Below are positions 1-10,249 of a stretch of DNA of 64,000 bases, one piece after another. Position 1 is the stretch's first letter, and every line of letters starts with the position of its first letter. The notes below the pieces were generated by a model, which was given only the letters and a program-made list of their open reading frames with translations, did not search any database and was not told the origin of the DNA. Position numbers and translations under genes: made by a program. The DNA is from Caulochytrium protostelioides (lineage: Eukaryota > Chytridiomycota > Caulochytriomycetes > Caulochytriales > Caulochytriaceae): NCBI GenBank assembly GCA_003615045.1, contig ML014214.1, positions 1-64,000 on the forward strand, written 5' to 3'.

Positions 1-2
1 CC

Positions 3-509
3 GAAGCAAAGGGCAACGTTCTTGATGGATGGCCTGATGAGAACTGGCTTGATATTCGTAACACTGCTGTCCGAAATGTCATGATTGAAAGAATGAAGAT
101 TTGCAAACAAAAAGGTTTTGTGGCTGTTGATCCAGACAATGTCGACGGCTACTCAAACAAATCAGGATTTGACCTCACCGCCGCAGATCAATTGGAATAC
201 AACAAGTTTTTGTCTGACACCGCCCATGGTCTAGGCCTAGGCGTTGGTCTGAAAAACAGCGTTGCCCAAATTGCTGATCTTGTTGACTCATTCGATTTTG
301 CAATCAACGAGCAATGCTTTGAGTACAACGAATGTGGTGACTACTCGAAGTTCATCTCTGCAAAGAAACCCGTTTTCAACATTGAATACAAGCAGAGTGA
401 CTCAGAGTTCTCAAGCCAGGTTTGCCCTAAGGCTATGGAACTGGGCATCAAGAGTGTGAAACAAAAACTTGCCCTTGACAGCACTCGGCTTGCCTGCTCA
501 AACGCCTAA
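3..509 (+). CDS. GH114 endo-alpha-1,4-galactosaminidase-like protein, 3' part
   Basis: The frame is open from the window edge and gives the last 168 residues; the true start lies outside. Conserved GH114 (TIM-barrel, DUF297-type) blocks are visible in order: DGWPDENWLDIR, VAVDPDNVDGY, GFDLTAADQLEYN, GLGVGLKN, FDFAINEQCFEY and VFNIEYK. Fungal GH114 enzymes such as Ega3 cleave galactosamine-rich exopolysaccharide; bacterial members also exist. The protein stops soon after the family's usual last conserved block, so the 3' end looks natural. No intron is seen in this part. Codon and base use are clearly AT-richer than the other genes here, which suggests a different history such as transfer, or a different isochore. 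The family call is firm; the exact substrate is inferred. Confidence 0.88.
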   Translation, partial: EAKGNVLDGWPDENWLDIRNTAVRNVMIERMKICKQKGFVAVDPDNVDGYSNKSGFDLTAADQLEYNKFLSDTAHGLGLGVGLKNSVAQIADLVDSFDFAINEQCFEYNECGDYSKFISAKKPVFNIEYKQSDSEFSSQVCPKAMELGIKSVKQKLALDSTRLACSNA

Positions 510-1899
510 GTGAATCGCAAGTACGGCATCAATGCAGTATAGTACGAAGACCTTATGACCATACCATTGGCATTCCACGCTAGACGCGACCCCGAGCGAC
601 GAATCAAGGCGACCTTGCTGGTGAAGTCGTTTTTAGCCGTCTTTGATGTCGTTGACTCAACGGCATCACAACCTGGATATTTTTTCCTGAACGCGACAGT
701 ATGGCATTTAGTCAGTATCCTGTATACTTCTATTTGACAGCTTCTATTTGAGTCTCGACCTCGACTTGGTTCAACATCACGTCAATATCACATTGTATAT
801 ATTGTAAATATCATGGCATGCCACATCACGTCGTCGGCGGCTGGGCTGGACCAGGCTGCCAATCCGCCCCACCCCCACTCCCCCGCCCCTACTTCCCCCA
901 TCGGCCCCGCCCCCGGTTTCGCGCGCTCGGCCCTTCCACCGCAGGCGCCGCGATGGCGCTCATGCAACGAGCTCGAGCCTGGACGAATATGTTGCTGTGC
1001 TATGGTGCGGGGCTCTTATCACCATGCGGCGGGTCAGACTTTCCCTTTCGGTCGAAGGGGATCGGGTATTTCGGGTCGCGCTGCGACAGGCTGTGGACGA
1101 CGCGTCGAACATGGGCGCTTCATCGTCATCCCGGCCGCCAACCCAACTCCGCTCGGAGTCAGAGCCAGATCCACCCGGCGCCGGTCGTTGTCGCAAGGAC
1201 GACGTGATGGTCGTTGCTGGACCTCCGCCTTGTCGCGACATCGCTTCGCTGCCTGACGTGCCCTCCGTGCTCGTCTCTTGCCGGCCCAGCTTTTTTTTTT
1301 TTTTTTTGCGCATCGTCACCTCTGGGAGCGCGCTGTTCACCATCCGGGTCAGTGCCATATCGAGCCTGTGCGCCCGGACGTGTGGGGTTGGACTTGCAAC
1401 CGTCGCGACGGTCGCCGCGATCGAGGCGGCGCCGGTCGTCTCTGTCTGCGCGGCGCTGCGTCGCCATCTTAGGACACGGCGGGGCAGGACAGCCTTGCAT
1501 GAGACGGCGTCGTCGTTGAATGAAGCGACGCCATCGGTGACCCGGATCGCGGCCGATCCATTGCTTGGGGGGCTCCGCCCGCGCATGCGGTAGCCCCTCT
1601 CTCCACACGGCGCATCGCTCCTGCGACGAAAGTCCCGCCCCGCCGTTGGCTGACCAGCCTTCCCCTGGACAGGCTGTCGCCGCCCCGCCTTCTCGGGGCC
1701 GAACGCGTGCCCACCCAACGCTTGGTGCCATACCGCATCCCGACTCCCATCCCATCCCATCACGTCGCATCACATTGAGGCGCGACGCAACATCGACTCA
1801 CGACAGCCGCACGCGGCACCTGGCTAAGCGGCCTGGCCGGTTTCACGCCGTTCCGGCTCCCGCTCGCGGCGCTCCCGTTGACAGCGCCTCGTGATTGCG
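510..1899. other. Intergenic stretch with a base-composition switch
   Basis: No gene is supported here. Positions 510 to about 815 are AT-rich, with tata/gtaaat-like runs near 795-812. GC content then rises abruptly to the level of the rest of the block. A T tract of about 16 lies near 1291-1307. Several open frames on both strands cover 813-1860, but they overlap each other, are Arg/Pro/Ser-rich and show no domain. They look like chance frames in GC-rich DNA. The last few hundred bases probably contain the promoter and leader of the carrier gene. Confidence 0.5.
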
Positions 1900-3201
1900 A
1901 TGGAGAAACCCATCACGGCTGGAGACGCGGCGCAGACGATGTCGACGCTCACGGCACCGCCGCCGCTGCCACGGCTGTCGTCAGCACCATCGTCGTCGCG
2001 CGCTGCACGGCCAGCGCCACGGCAGGATGGCGCCATGCCGTCCGTATTGGTCTCTGCGCCGTCTGCGTCCGCCCCATTGATACCTGCGCCGTCACGCCCT
2101 TCCTTCTCGCTGGCGGCCCATCCCGCGGCGGTGGCCACCGGCGCGATGACGGATGAGCCAGAGGCCCCGTCCCATCCATTCTGGGAGAGCGAAACCCTGC
2201 GCCACCTCGTCTCGGGGGGCGTGGCCGGCGCGGTGTCCCGTACGGTGGTCTCGCCGCTGGAGCGCATGAAAATTCTGTTCCAGGTCCAGGCGACCGGGAT
2301 CCCGCAATACAGCGGGGTCGTCAGCACCCTGGGCAAGATCTACCGCCAGGAAGGCCTGATCGGTTATTTCCGGGGCAACGGCATGAATGTGCTGCGCATC
2401 GTGCCGTACAGCGCCGTCCAGTTTGCCACATATGAGTGGGCCAAGAAGTGGATCCAGGCGCAACAGTGCCATGGCGTCGAACGCGACCTTGATACGGCCG
2501 AGCGCCTCCTCGCGGGTGGGCTCGCGGGCGCCACCAGCGTCTCCGTCACCTATCCCATCGACCTCGTGCGGACCCGGCTGAGCATGCACCAGGCCGGCTA
2601 CGTCGACCCCAGGATACCCCACGCTACCGCATGGGAGATCGCCAAGGGGGTCTGGCGTTACGAGCACCAGTGGCGCGGCCTCTATCGCGGCCTCATCCCA
2701 ACGGTGTTGGGTATCGCGCCCTATGTGGCGATCAACTTTTCGGCATACGAAAGTTTTCAGATCTACTTTATCACGCGCGCCCAGGCCGCCGCGCAGGCCA
2801 AGGCACAAGTCCTGGCACAGCAAGTGGCACAGCGGGTAGCGGAGCCGCTGCCGCTGCCCGAGGCCCTGCAGCCTGCAGAGCCGCAGGCGGTCTGGGTATC
2901 GCCCGAGCGGACCGTGTTGTTGCGGCTCGGCTGCGGCGCCCTCGCCGCCACAGTCGCCCAGACCGTGACCTACCCGCTGGAATTCCTGCGCCGGCGCATG
3001 CAAGTGACCGGCATGCCCGGATGCGAATACAAGTATGACGGCGCGTGGCATGCCATCCGGACCGTCGTGCGCGACGAGACCTGGCGCGGCTTGTATAAAG
3101 GCATGCTGCCTAATTACCTCAAGGTCGTTCCTGCCACGGCCGTCAGCTTTCTCACCTATGAGTTCTGCAAGGGGCTGCTGGGCATCCATGAGTATTCGTG
3201 A
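1900..3201 (+). CDS. Mitochondrial carrier (SLC25), YPR011c/SLC25A42-like
   Basis: Solute carrier of the mitochondrial inner membrane, 433 residues, one exon. All three carrier repeats are present with their PX(D/E)XX(K/R) signatures: PLERMK near residue 119, PIDLVR near 219 and PLEFLR near 359. The N-terminal repeat (SGGVAGAVSRTVVSPLERMK) and the RGNGMN and PYSAVQF blocks resemble yeast YPR011c (an APS/PAPS carrier) and the CoA-type carriers. The start is the ATG at 1900; about 100 low-complexity residues precede repeat 1. An Ala/Gln-rich insertion separates repeats 2 and 3. A T-rich stretch follows the stop. It converges with the Mex67 gene 136 bases downstream. The family is certain; the substrate is inferred. 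Confidence 0.93.
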   Translation: MEKPITAGDAAQTMSTLTAPPPLPRLSSAPSSSRAARPAPRQDGAMPSVLVSAPSASAPLIPAPSRPSFSLAAHPAAVATGAMTDEPEAPSHPFWESETLRHLVSGGVAGAVSRTVVSPLERMKILFQVQATGIPQYSGVVSTLGKIYRQEGLIGYFRGNGMNVLRIVPYSAVQFATYEWAKKWIQAQQCHGVERDLDTAERLLAGGLAGATSVSVTYPIDLVRTRLSMHQAGYVDPRIPHATAWEIAKGVWRYEHQWRGLYRGLIPTVLGIAPYVAINFSAYESFQIYFITRAQAAAQAKAQVLAQQVAQRVAEPLPLPEALQPAEPQAVWVSPERTVLLRLGCGALAATVAQTVTYPLEFLRRRMQVTGMPGCEYKYDGAWHAIRTVVRDETWRGLYKGMLPNYLKVVPATAVSFLTYEFCKGLLGIHEYS

Positions 3202-3337
3202 CGTTCTTTCTTCAGCCACCTTGTGGCGGTTTTGATTCTTTTTTTTTTTGATTTGATTTGATTGGTTTTTAAATTTATCATTATTAAATACTCCCGCTGT
3301 GCCACGACACCGGGGGTGCTGATGGCGATGCCAACCA

Positions 3338-5344
3338 CTATGAATCAGCCACGAAGGCTTCAGCAGGGAGCGACGCCTTGGCGTTGGTAAAAAAGGTGTG
3401 TGCCCGATCCAGATCGCCATCCGCTTCCTGCAAGCAACGGATGGCCCATTCATACTGGAGACCGGTGCGCTCACTGAGCGCGAGCACTTTGGCGCCATCG
3501 GCATAGGCCAAGTGGGCAAGCGCCGGAGGCAGCGGCGCAGGCGTGACCACGGGCGAGGGAGCTGCCGCAGCTGCGTTCACGGCTGGTGCCTCGGGATCCG
3601 TGACGGTCCATGTCTGATGACGGATGCGGCACCACGGGAGGCCCGCGGCCGTCGGATGGGTCGCCGCCGTCTCCACGACCCATTGGTGAGCGCCGTGCCG
3701 CTGCGTACAGGGCCGCTCGTCTTCACGGAACACGCCCGCAAACGTGAGGAGGAACGTGTGCGGTCCGAGGGGCGAAACGCTTTGCGGGAGGGATGGCAGC
3801 CCCAGCGGGTCGCCCGAGTGGCGCAGCGGCGGCAACGTTGCCAGTTGCGACAAGGCATCGGCAAGCGAAGCCGCGGCAGCATTGGCACCGGCAGCATCGG
3901 GTGCCGGGCGCGCCGCCAATCGCTGTGCCACATGGCGCCAGTGCATGTCGCGGGCGCGGCGCGGCCGGCCTTCGGCCGGGCCGTCGAAGATGAGAACGAT
4001 CTCGGCGTCCGGGACGTAGAGCTGGCCCAGGGCGTGCGACGAGCGGAGCGAAGGGGTGTCAATGAGCTGGAGCCAGTTGCGCCACAGCGTGTGCATGGCC
4101 GTCCCCAGCGGCGGCGGGATCGTCGAGAACGGGGGCGGCACCGTGGCGGCGGCGGCGGATGCCGATGGGGTCGCCGTGGTTGACGCCGACGCCGTTTCAG
4201 CGTCCACGGTCATGCCGAGCACCAACGGCAGCCCCTCGCGGACGACGGGTTTCCCGTTCAGGGTTTGCAGCTGCGGGAACAGGGCAAGGAGAGCCGTGTG
4301 CAGCTTGATCTGCAAGGAGGCGGTCTTGGCGTGGCGTCGGAAGAGGGCGGTGTCCGTGAGGATGAGGTCGCGGATGCCAGCGTGCCTGAGCGACTCAAGG
4401 TCCGCGAGCGAGGCGATGCGCGTGGCGGTGAGGTCGAGATGCGTGAGGTGCGGCAGCGCCGTGGCGAGCCCCGGCAGCACGGCCAGCGAGGACACCGCGT
4501 TCCGGGCGAGGATGAGGGTGCGCGCGGTCGGGGCAACGTCGTGCATGAGCTTGACCATCACGGCACCGAGCGGGCTCTTGGCCGCCGACGGGAACGGCTG
4601 TGTGATGCCGCCTTGCTTCAGTGCGGGCTCCGTCGCAAATTGCGCCAGCTGCAGCGTTTGCGTTGCCGCGTTCCAACGGCTCAGTAGCGCCTGCCGGACC
4701 AGCGGAACGCGATCGGCCCGCGGCCCGCCGTCGCCGGGGCCCCCGGCGGCGCCGCCGTCACCGCGATTCGCGACGGGCACCGAGATATGCAGCTTCGTGC
4801 CGCCTAGCTTGATCCCGCTCAGTTTTTTGAGCTGCTCGGCGGCCGCCATATGGTTGACGAAAAGGATGAGGTGCTGGTGGCGGACCACGTGGCCCACAAT
4901 GCACACCGTCTTGGCGCCGTCGTCCGGCGAAGGGTTCGGATCGGCGCGGCGCTCCAGGAACGTCACCACGCGCTGCGGCTGGTTCTTGCTGGCCTGGTTC
5001 CAGCCCTGAACCATCACCTCGATGCGCTGGTCGTCCGGGACGGCGACGACCATCGCGCGCTGTCGCTCGGCGCGGCGGGAGACCGCATACGGCGACGCCC
5101 GCGGTCCACGCCGTCCGGCCCGCGGTGTCGGCTCCAAGACCATAGCGACGTCCTCACCGCCCGTGCTCGTACTCGAGGTCGTCGCGGCGCCAGCGCCGGG
5201 GCCGGAAGCCGCCTGGACCGGGAGATCGGTCATGCCTGCATACGGACGCTGGGATCCCGCCATGGCTTTGCGAGCCTGGTGGCGGCGGCCAGCACGCACA
5301 GGGCCGCCGGCGGTGCGGCGGGCCTCGCCCATCGCGACGTCCAT
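3338..5344 (-). CDS. mex67: mRNA export receptor Mex67/NXF1 (TAP)
   Basis: Nuclear mRNA export factor that, with Mtr2/NXT1, carries mRNPs through the nuclear pore. The 668-residue product has the family's domain order. After a basic, low-complexity N-terminus comes an RRM-like fold at about 105-190, then leucine-rich repeats at about 255-365 (LTHLDLTATRIASL, FPQLQTLNGKPV). An NTF2-like domain follows at about 410-600 (AMHTLWRNWLQLID, FLLTFAGVFRE, CRIRHQTWTV). A C-terminal UBA-like TAP-C domain lies at about 615-668 (VLALSERTGLQYEWAIRCLQ). The start is the first ATG of the frame. One exon. Ala/Gly/Pro-rich insertions lie between domains. Length is close to yeast and human relatives (about 600-620). 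Confidence 0.93.
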   Translation of the reverse strand: MDVAMGEARRTAGGPVRAGRRHQARKAMAGSQRPYAGMTDLPVQAASGPGAGAATTSSTSTGGEDVAMVLEPTPRAGRRGPRASPYAVSRRAERQRAMVVAVPDDQRIEVMVQGWNQASKNQPQRVVTFLERRADPNPSPDDGAKTVCIVGHVVRHQHLILFVNHMAAAEQLKKLSGIKLGGTKLHISVPVANRGDGGAAGGPGDGGPRADRVPLVRQALLSRWNAATQTLQLAQFATEPALKQGGITQPFPSAAKSPLGAVMVKLMHDVAPTARTLILARNAVSSLAVLPGLATALPHLTHLDLTATRIASLADLESLRHAGIRDLILTDTALFRRHAKTASLQIKLHTALLALFPQLQTLNGKPVVREGLPLVLGMTVDAETASASTTATPSASAAAATVPPPFSTIPPPLGTAMHTLWRNWLQLIDTPSLRSSHALGQLYVPDAEIVLIFDGPAEGRPRRARDMHWRHVAQRLAARPAPDAAGANAAAASLADALSQLATLPPLRHSGDPLGLPSLPQSVSPLGPHTFLLTFAGVFREDERPCTQRHGAHQWVVETAATHPTAAGLPWCRIRHQTWTVTDPEAPAVNAAAAAPSPVVTPAPLPPALAHLAYADGAKVLALSERTGLQYEWAIRCLQEADGDLDRAHTFFTNAKASLPAEAFVADS

Positions 5345-5901
5345 CGTGGGCTAGACGGTGAGCGTGAGCGTGTGGCGAGCCCCTTCGTTGCCGCAGGTGG
5401 GCCGTGCACAGCGGTGGTGACGGGGTTGGCGACGGCGTCGGCAGAGACCGCGTTCGGCGTCAAAGAACACAAAGAGGGCGTGGCTAAGGGCGAACGAGAG
5501 CCTCCTCGATGTCACGAGCTCAGCGCATCCAGATAGTGGCATCGAGCGGAGTCAAGCCGCTGAAACTAAGACGAAAACGCATGTTGGGGCGGCCAGGGTC
5601 GTTGCGGAGGACCGTTCTGCCTTGACGGGTCCTGCAACACCGATAAAAAGAGCAACACAAGCACGTTGCGTCCACGCGACCCACCTGTCCCGATGGCCTT
5701 CCGTCCGCCCAAAACTCCGATAGCGGGGGAGCCGCAAAGGGGCGCTCGACCCGCCGCACAGCGGTTCTCCATAATTTTTTTTTCACTATTTCCTCTTTTT
5801 TGTTGGAAGGCTGAAAAAAGCCGAAACCAAAGTTTAATTTACTGGGAGCTTACTCCCCCCATGGGGACGATATCGCCCAAGGCCCCAGGAGGCCGCACGA
5901 T
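5345..5901. other. Intergenic, Mex67 upstream region and kinase 3' flank
   Basis: Holds the upstream region of the minus-strand Mex67 gene and the 3' flank of the minus-strand kinase gene. T-rich runs occur near 5775-5800. No coding or RNA gene is supported. Confidence 0.4.
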
Positions 5902-6070
5902 CTAGCAAGAGGCGGGCTCGGATGACCTTGACGCGGCGCTGCTGCCTGGGTCGGCGATCGGCGCCGGCTCGGTCGGTGTGGCCAGGCCGTCAGGCCCGCT
6001 TGTCTTGATCGTACCGTCCTGATGGGGCGTGGCGATCCCGGCGTCCATCAACGTTGACGCTGAAGCGAAA

Positions 6071-6103
<33 letters not shown>

Positions 6104-8691
6104 CGCTGGCCCCATCCCATGCCATACCGCGCACGCAGCCCACGTGGGGCACGGATTCCAGACAGAGCGAACGATTCGGATGAGGTCGTCACCGCCGTTG
6201 CGGTGGTCTCCCGCTGTGCTGAGGCCTTCTTCAGGGGTTCTTCTTCCTCCTCCGCTTCTTCGTCTTCTTCGACCAGGGCGCGGAGGCCCTTGGGGGCTGG
6301 CGGTGGCGATGCAGGCGACGCGATGGTTGCGGGTGACGTGGTGGCAGCAAACGCGGTGGCAGCAGCGACAGAGGCAGTGTCGGCAGCGGCCGTGGCAGCG
6401 ACAGCGATCATCGTCGCGGCGGCGGCAGCAGTAGCGGCAGCTTCGGCGGCGGCAGCAGTAGCGGCAGCTTCGGCGTCGCGTGCCTGCTGCGCCCGCCGCG
6501 TGGCGCGATTCTCGAGCAAGTCGTAAGCGGTGTGGACGGGTCCCGGGTAGCCCTTCTGGACTTCCTGCCAGAGATGCTCCAGCTGGTAGCCGCAGGCCTC
6601 GAGCTCGCTGAGGAGGGTTTTGTCGAAGCGGGGCGCCGTAGGGTCGTGCCCGCGGTGCACGACGACAGGCCCGTCGGGGCCGGCCACCCACGGATCGGCG
6701 CAGAGCTGCTGCGTCGTTGGTCGCTGCTCCGGCTGGCGGTGCAACATGGCGCTCATCAAGCGCTGCAAAGCGGGCGACATGGTTGGCGGCAGCGGGATGT
6801 GGCCGCTCAGGATCTGCCCATACATCCGCGAGGGGTTGGACTCGTCGTATGGCAGCGTCCCGACCAGCATCACGTAGAGAATGATGCCGAGCGACCAGAC
6901 ATCGACGGGCGCGCCTTCATACTGCTGGTTCTGGAGCAGCTCGGGACTCGCGTACGCAAGTGACCCACAGAAGGTCGAAAGCGGACGCGTCGACGAGCCT
7001 GTCGCGGCGTCGCCGTCGCCGTCGGCTTCGTCCAGCACGTTCGCGAAACCGAAATCAATGATTTTGACGTGATCGTGCGCATCAAGCATGATGTTCTCCG
7101 GCTTCAGGTCGCGATGGACGATTTTGCGCGCGTGGCAATAGGCGACGCCGGCAAGGAGCTCGCGAAAGATTAAGCGGGCCCGATCCTCGCTGAGAGCGCC
7201 GACGCGGCGGATCAGCGCCAGCAGGTCGCCGTTCGGCTCGTATTCCAGCACCAGGTAGACCATGCGCTTGGTCTGGATGACCTGCAGCATGCGGTTGAGG
7301 TTGGGGTGGCGCAGGTGCCGCAGCAGCAAGATCTCGCGGATGACGCGCTCCGAGGACCCGGCCTCGCGCTCAATGCGGCTGCGGTCGAGGCACTTCAGGG
7401 CAACGCGCTCGTTGGTCGCCAGGTGCAGCGCGAGTTTAATCTTGCCGAAGCTGCCTTCGCCGAGGGTGCGCTCGATGGAGAACTGGCTATCGAGCCGCGC
7501 CTCGCCACTGCCCGGCGTCGTCGGCCGCGCAGGCATCGCCGGGCCCGCGCGCAACGTGCCCTTCAGGAGCTGACCCTTCGAGTGGGACGCGAGGAGCGGC
7601 GGTCGCGGGACGCAGGTCCCTGCTGGAGCTAACATGGCCGGCGCTGACCCTGACGGCGCCGTTGGGGCCGATGCTGACGCGGTCGATGGTGACGCCATCG
7701 ATCCTGACGCTGTCGGCGCCGATGCCATCGATGCCGTCGATGCCGTCGATGCTGTCAGTGCTGGGACTGTCGGTGCTGCGGTGGTAGCGGTGGCCGCTTC
7801 CAGTGCCGAGGCTGTCGCCCGTCCCGTCGTCGATGCAGACGCCGCCGCTGTCGCCGCCGCCGTCACCGCAGGCGTCGCCATCGACGGAGCGAGGCCTGAC
7901 AGCATCGGCTCCAACGGCGTCGTGGAGGTGCTGGCAGCGGTGCTGGCGGCGATGGCGGTCGTTGAGGCAGCGGCCGTGACGGCTCCGGATTCAGCACCCC
8001 CTGCCAGGCCCGTCGGCGCATGGCCGAGCGATCCGGCCGCCGTCGACGGCCACATGGAGTCCCGTCGCGCCGGTATCGCCGGGGGCGACCTGGGAGCGGT
8101 CGCGGCCGCGTCCACCGGCGCACCCCAGGGAAGCAGGGGGGCGGCGGCCGTGGGCGACAAGTTTTCCAGGACGTCGTGCAGCATCTGCTTCGCCTGGGCC
8201 TCGCCCTGCCAGAGCGCGAGCTCGGCCCAGGAGGCCGTCGGCGCCGACGCCGCCGCCGTCGCCGCCGCCGCCGATGCGGCGGGCGTTCCCCCGGCCGGCC
8301 AAAGGCTCGTGACCCCTCTGGACGCTCCGTCCGTGGAGGCGAGAGACGTCGTTCGGCCATCGACGTGAGTCGTCGCTGGACCAGCCGGCGAGGGACCGGC
8401 AGCGGCGACGTTCGAGGCGGCGGCGGCGGTTCCGAGAGAGCCGTCCGCGGCGATCGGCGGCAGGGGCCCGAGCGACGCGGGGCCGAGCGGCGGCGCGGCG
8501 AAGCTGCTGCCGCGTGTCAGGATGGAGGGGCCATGGTTCGTTCGGAACTGGGGGATGATGGCGCTGAGGGTCGGTGCCAGCACGGGGGCGGCGTCCATCT
8601 GGAGCAACACGTGCTCGATGTCGTCGACGGCAGGCGGATCGCCGTGGTCGCGGGCGTCGCGGCCGGCGTGATGGGCGTCGTCCGGCACCAT
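5902..8691 (-). CDS. Serine/threonine protein kinase, AMPK/MARK-related (CAMKL group)
   Basis: 929 residues from the first in-frame ATG at 8691; the frame stays open further upstream but without an ATG. The kinase domain lies at about residues 400-670. Visible motifs are the glycine loop GEGSFGKIKLA, VAIK-type lysine (VALKCLD), HRDLKPEN catalytic loop, DFG (IIDFGFAN), an activation segment with TFCGSLAYASPE, and DVWSLG. A segment after the kinase domain (LLSELEACGYQLEHLW...TAYDLL) resembles the UBA-like region of MARK/AMPK-related kinases. About 400 Ala/Thr/Ser/Pro-rich residues precede the domain, and the tail has Ala-rich and Glu-rich tracts and a (GACGCC)n run. Kin4-, Kin1- or Snf1-type identity cannot be settled by eye. 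Confidence 0.88.
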
Positions 8692-9255
8692 CGTGCCGCC
8701 CGCGATGAGACGGTTGGTGGGGCTGCCGTCGATCGCCGTTGGCTGCCGCTGCCACGTCTGCCCCGTCTTCTGGATGCCCGCGATGCGGGGAGTGGGGGGC
8801 GATGCCGGGGTCAGCGTCACCGCTCGCCGCTCGCCGTCCGTGAGCCGCAAGGGGAATCGGACGGAAATCGGCAGGACGAATGGAATCGAGAAAGCGAAAA
8901 GAGAGTCGGCCGCACGTCGATGGATGCGCGTGTCGTGGCCAAGCGGGGGGTCACGGCGAGTCCATGGAGGCGGGCGATGACGACCAACCCATGGCGGGGA
9001 TGGCGGCGCCGATCGGGCACTGGGAGGAGGCACGATCGTGGGGTCGGCCGGTCGCCTCGTGCATCGTCACGGCCACGTGCCGGCCACCCCGTGGATCGGC
9101 CGGACCGCCCTCCTCGACGAGCATGCTCCGGAGCCCGCGAACGGATGGGTTCGGCCTCGCGAGCGGTGAGGGAGCCTTGCGGCGGCTCGTCTGGCATGGG
9201 CGGTCGCCGCCCGAGGGTCGCCCGAGCGGAGGATACCCGGAGGCCTGGGTCGCGC

Positions 9256-9303
9256 GAGACGAGACGAGACGAGACGAGACGAGACGAGACGAGACGAGAC
9301 GAC
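9256..9303. repeat. (GAGAC)n pentanucleotide microsatellite
   Basis: Nine perfect tandem copies of GAGAC followed by a partial unit, about 570 bases upstream of the kinase ATG. Confidence 0.97.
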
Positions 9304-9575
9304 ACTCTGACGATCGGCAGCGCAGCGCTGCGGCCGTCCACCCGCCGACGTCTCGTCTCCCATGAGCCCGGCTGCCGGCCTCCATCCCCGCACGGACGCC
9401 GATCCCGCCAGCGATCGCAGCGCATGCTGCCCACGCTCCACGCTCGCTCGCTCGCCAAGTCCGTCCGTCCTGGCGCCGCCGCGGCCGCCGCGGCCTTTCG
9501 AACGGCGCCGCGCGGCGACGCCCGACGCCGCCCGTTCCCCCGTGGCCCTCCGCGAAGGCGGCGTCCAGCGGCGAT

Positions 9576-9578
<3 letters not shown>

Positions 9579-9649
<71 letters not shown>
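9579..9649. repeat. (CCG)n trinucleotide tract
   Basis: About 23 units of CCG/CGC, interrupted once by a T (GTC). On the minus strand it reads CGG, which would favour stable G-rich secondary structure. Confidence 0.95.
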
Positions 9650-10156
9650 GGCCCGGCGACTCGGAGGCTGTCGGCCCACCACTCCACTCACGGCGCGAAG
9701 GGAAGGACGCCGGCCGAATGGCCGAACGCCGACGCCGCGGCCGAGCAGCCGGCGCCAGGGGCGGCCTGCACCGTCGCCCAGACCGGCCGCGGGACCTCCC
9801 GCTCACCCGTGGCGCGCGGCGCGCGGCGCCGGCCTCTCCCTCCTGTGGCGCAGCGACTGCGCCACGTGGTCCTGCTGCCGGCGCCGGCGCCACCGCGCCG
9901 GTCCGCCGCCGAGGGGGCGGCAGGCCTCGGCCGCGACCACGCGGCCGAGCCAACCAGGACCGCCGCCGCGCGTGATGGCCGCGCTGCGCGGTGATCGGCA
10001 CGATCGGCCCCGCAGCGCGACGCGTTCCCCTGTCGAGTAGCGCTGATCGAGGATCGCGCTTCGCGTCTGGCACCGTCGCACGCGCGCCGCTCGCGTCGTC
10101 GTCTGCACCGATTCCGGCCGCAACGCTTCCATCACGCGCAGCGCCTCCGCAGCGCT

Positions 10157-10203
10157 CCGCAGCACCCGGCAGCACCCCGCAGCACCCGGCAGCACCCCGC
10201 AGC
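10157..10203. repeat. Short direct repeat with CCGCAGCACCCGGCAGCACC unit
   Basis: A 20-base unit repeated a little over twice immediately upstream of the ERCC1 start, with a related CGCAGCGC-type run before it. Confidence 0.85.
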
Positions 10204-10249
10204 TAGCGGATCGAACGCCGAACGACCCACGGCAGATGGGCGACCGGCC

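Larger units (their letters stand above)
8692..10249. other. Divergent promoter region rich in simple repeats
   Basis: Separates the divergently transcribed kinase and ERCC1 genes. It contains a (GAGAC)9 array, a long (CCG)n tract and a 20-base direct repeat, annotated separately. Long open frames on both strands here encode almost pure Arg, Ala, Pro or Gly runs, as expected from CCG repeats, and are not treated as genes. Confidence 0.5.

Noticed and set aside
813-1763. Overlapping frames of 100-267 codons on both strands before the carrier gene
   Set aside because: They are Arg/Pro/Ser-rich, overlap each other in several phases, begin at arbitrary places and contain no domain. Long chance frames are expected in GC-rich DNA.
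2092-3519. 475-codon minus-strand frame antisense to the carrier gene
   Set aside because: It is the codon shadow of a strongly conserved plus-strand gene and has no recognisable motif.
8020-9975. 651-codon plus-strand frame across the kinase start and the repeat-rich promoter
   Set aside because: Its content is translation of the kinase antisense, GAGAC repeats and CCG repeats (Arg/Pro runs).
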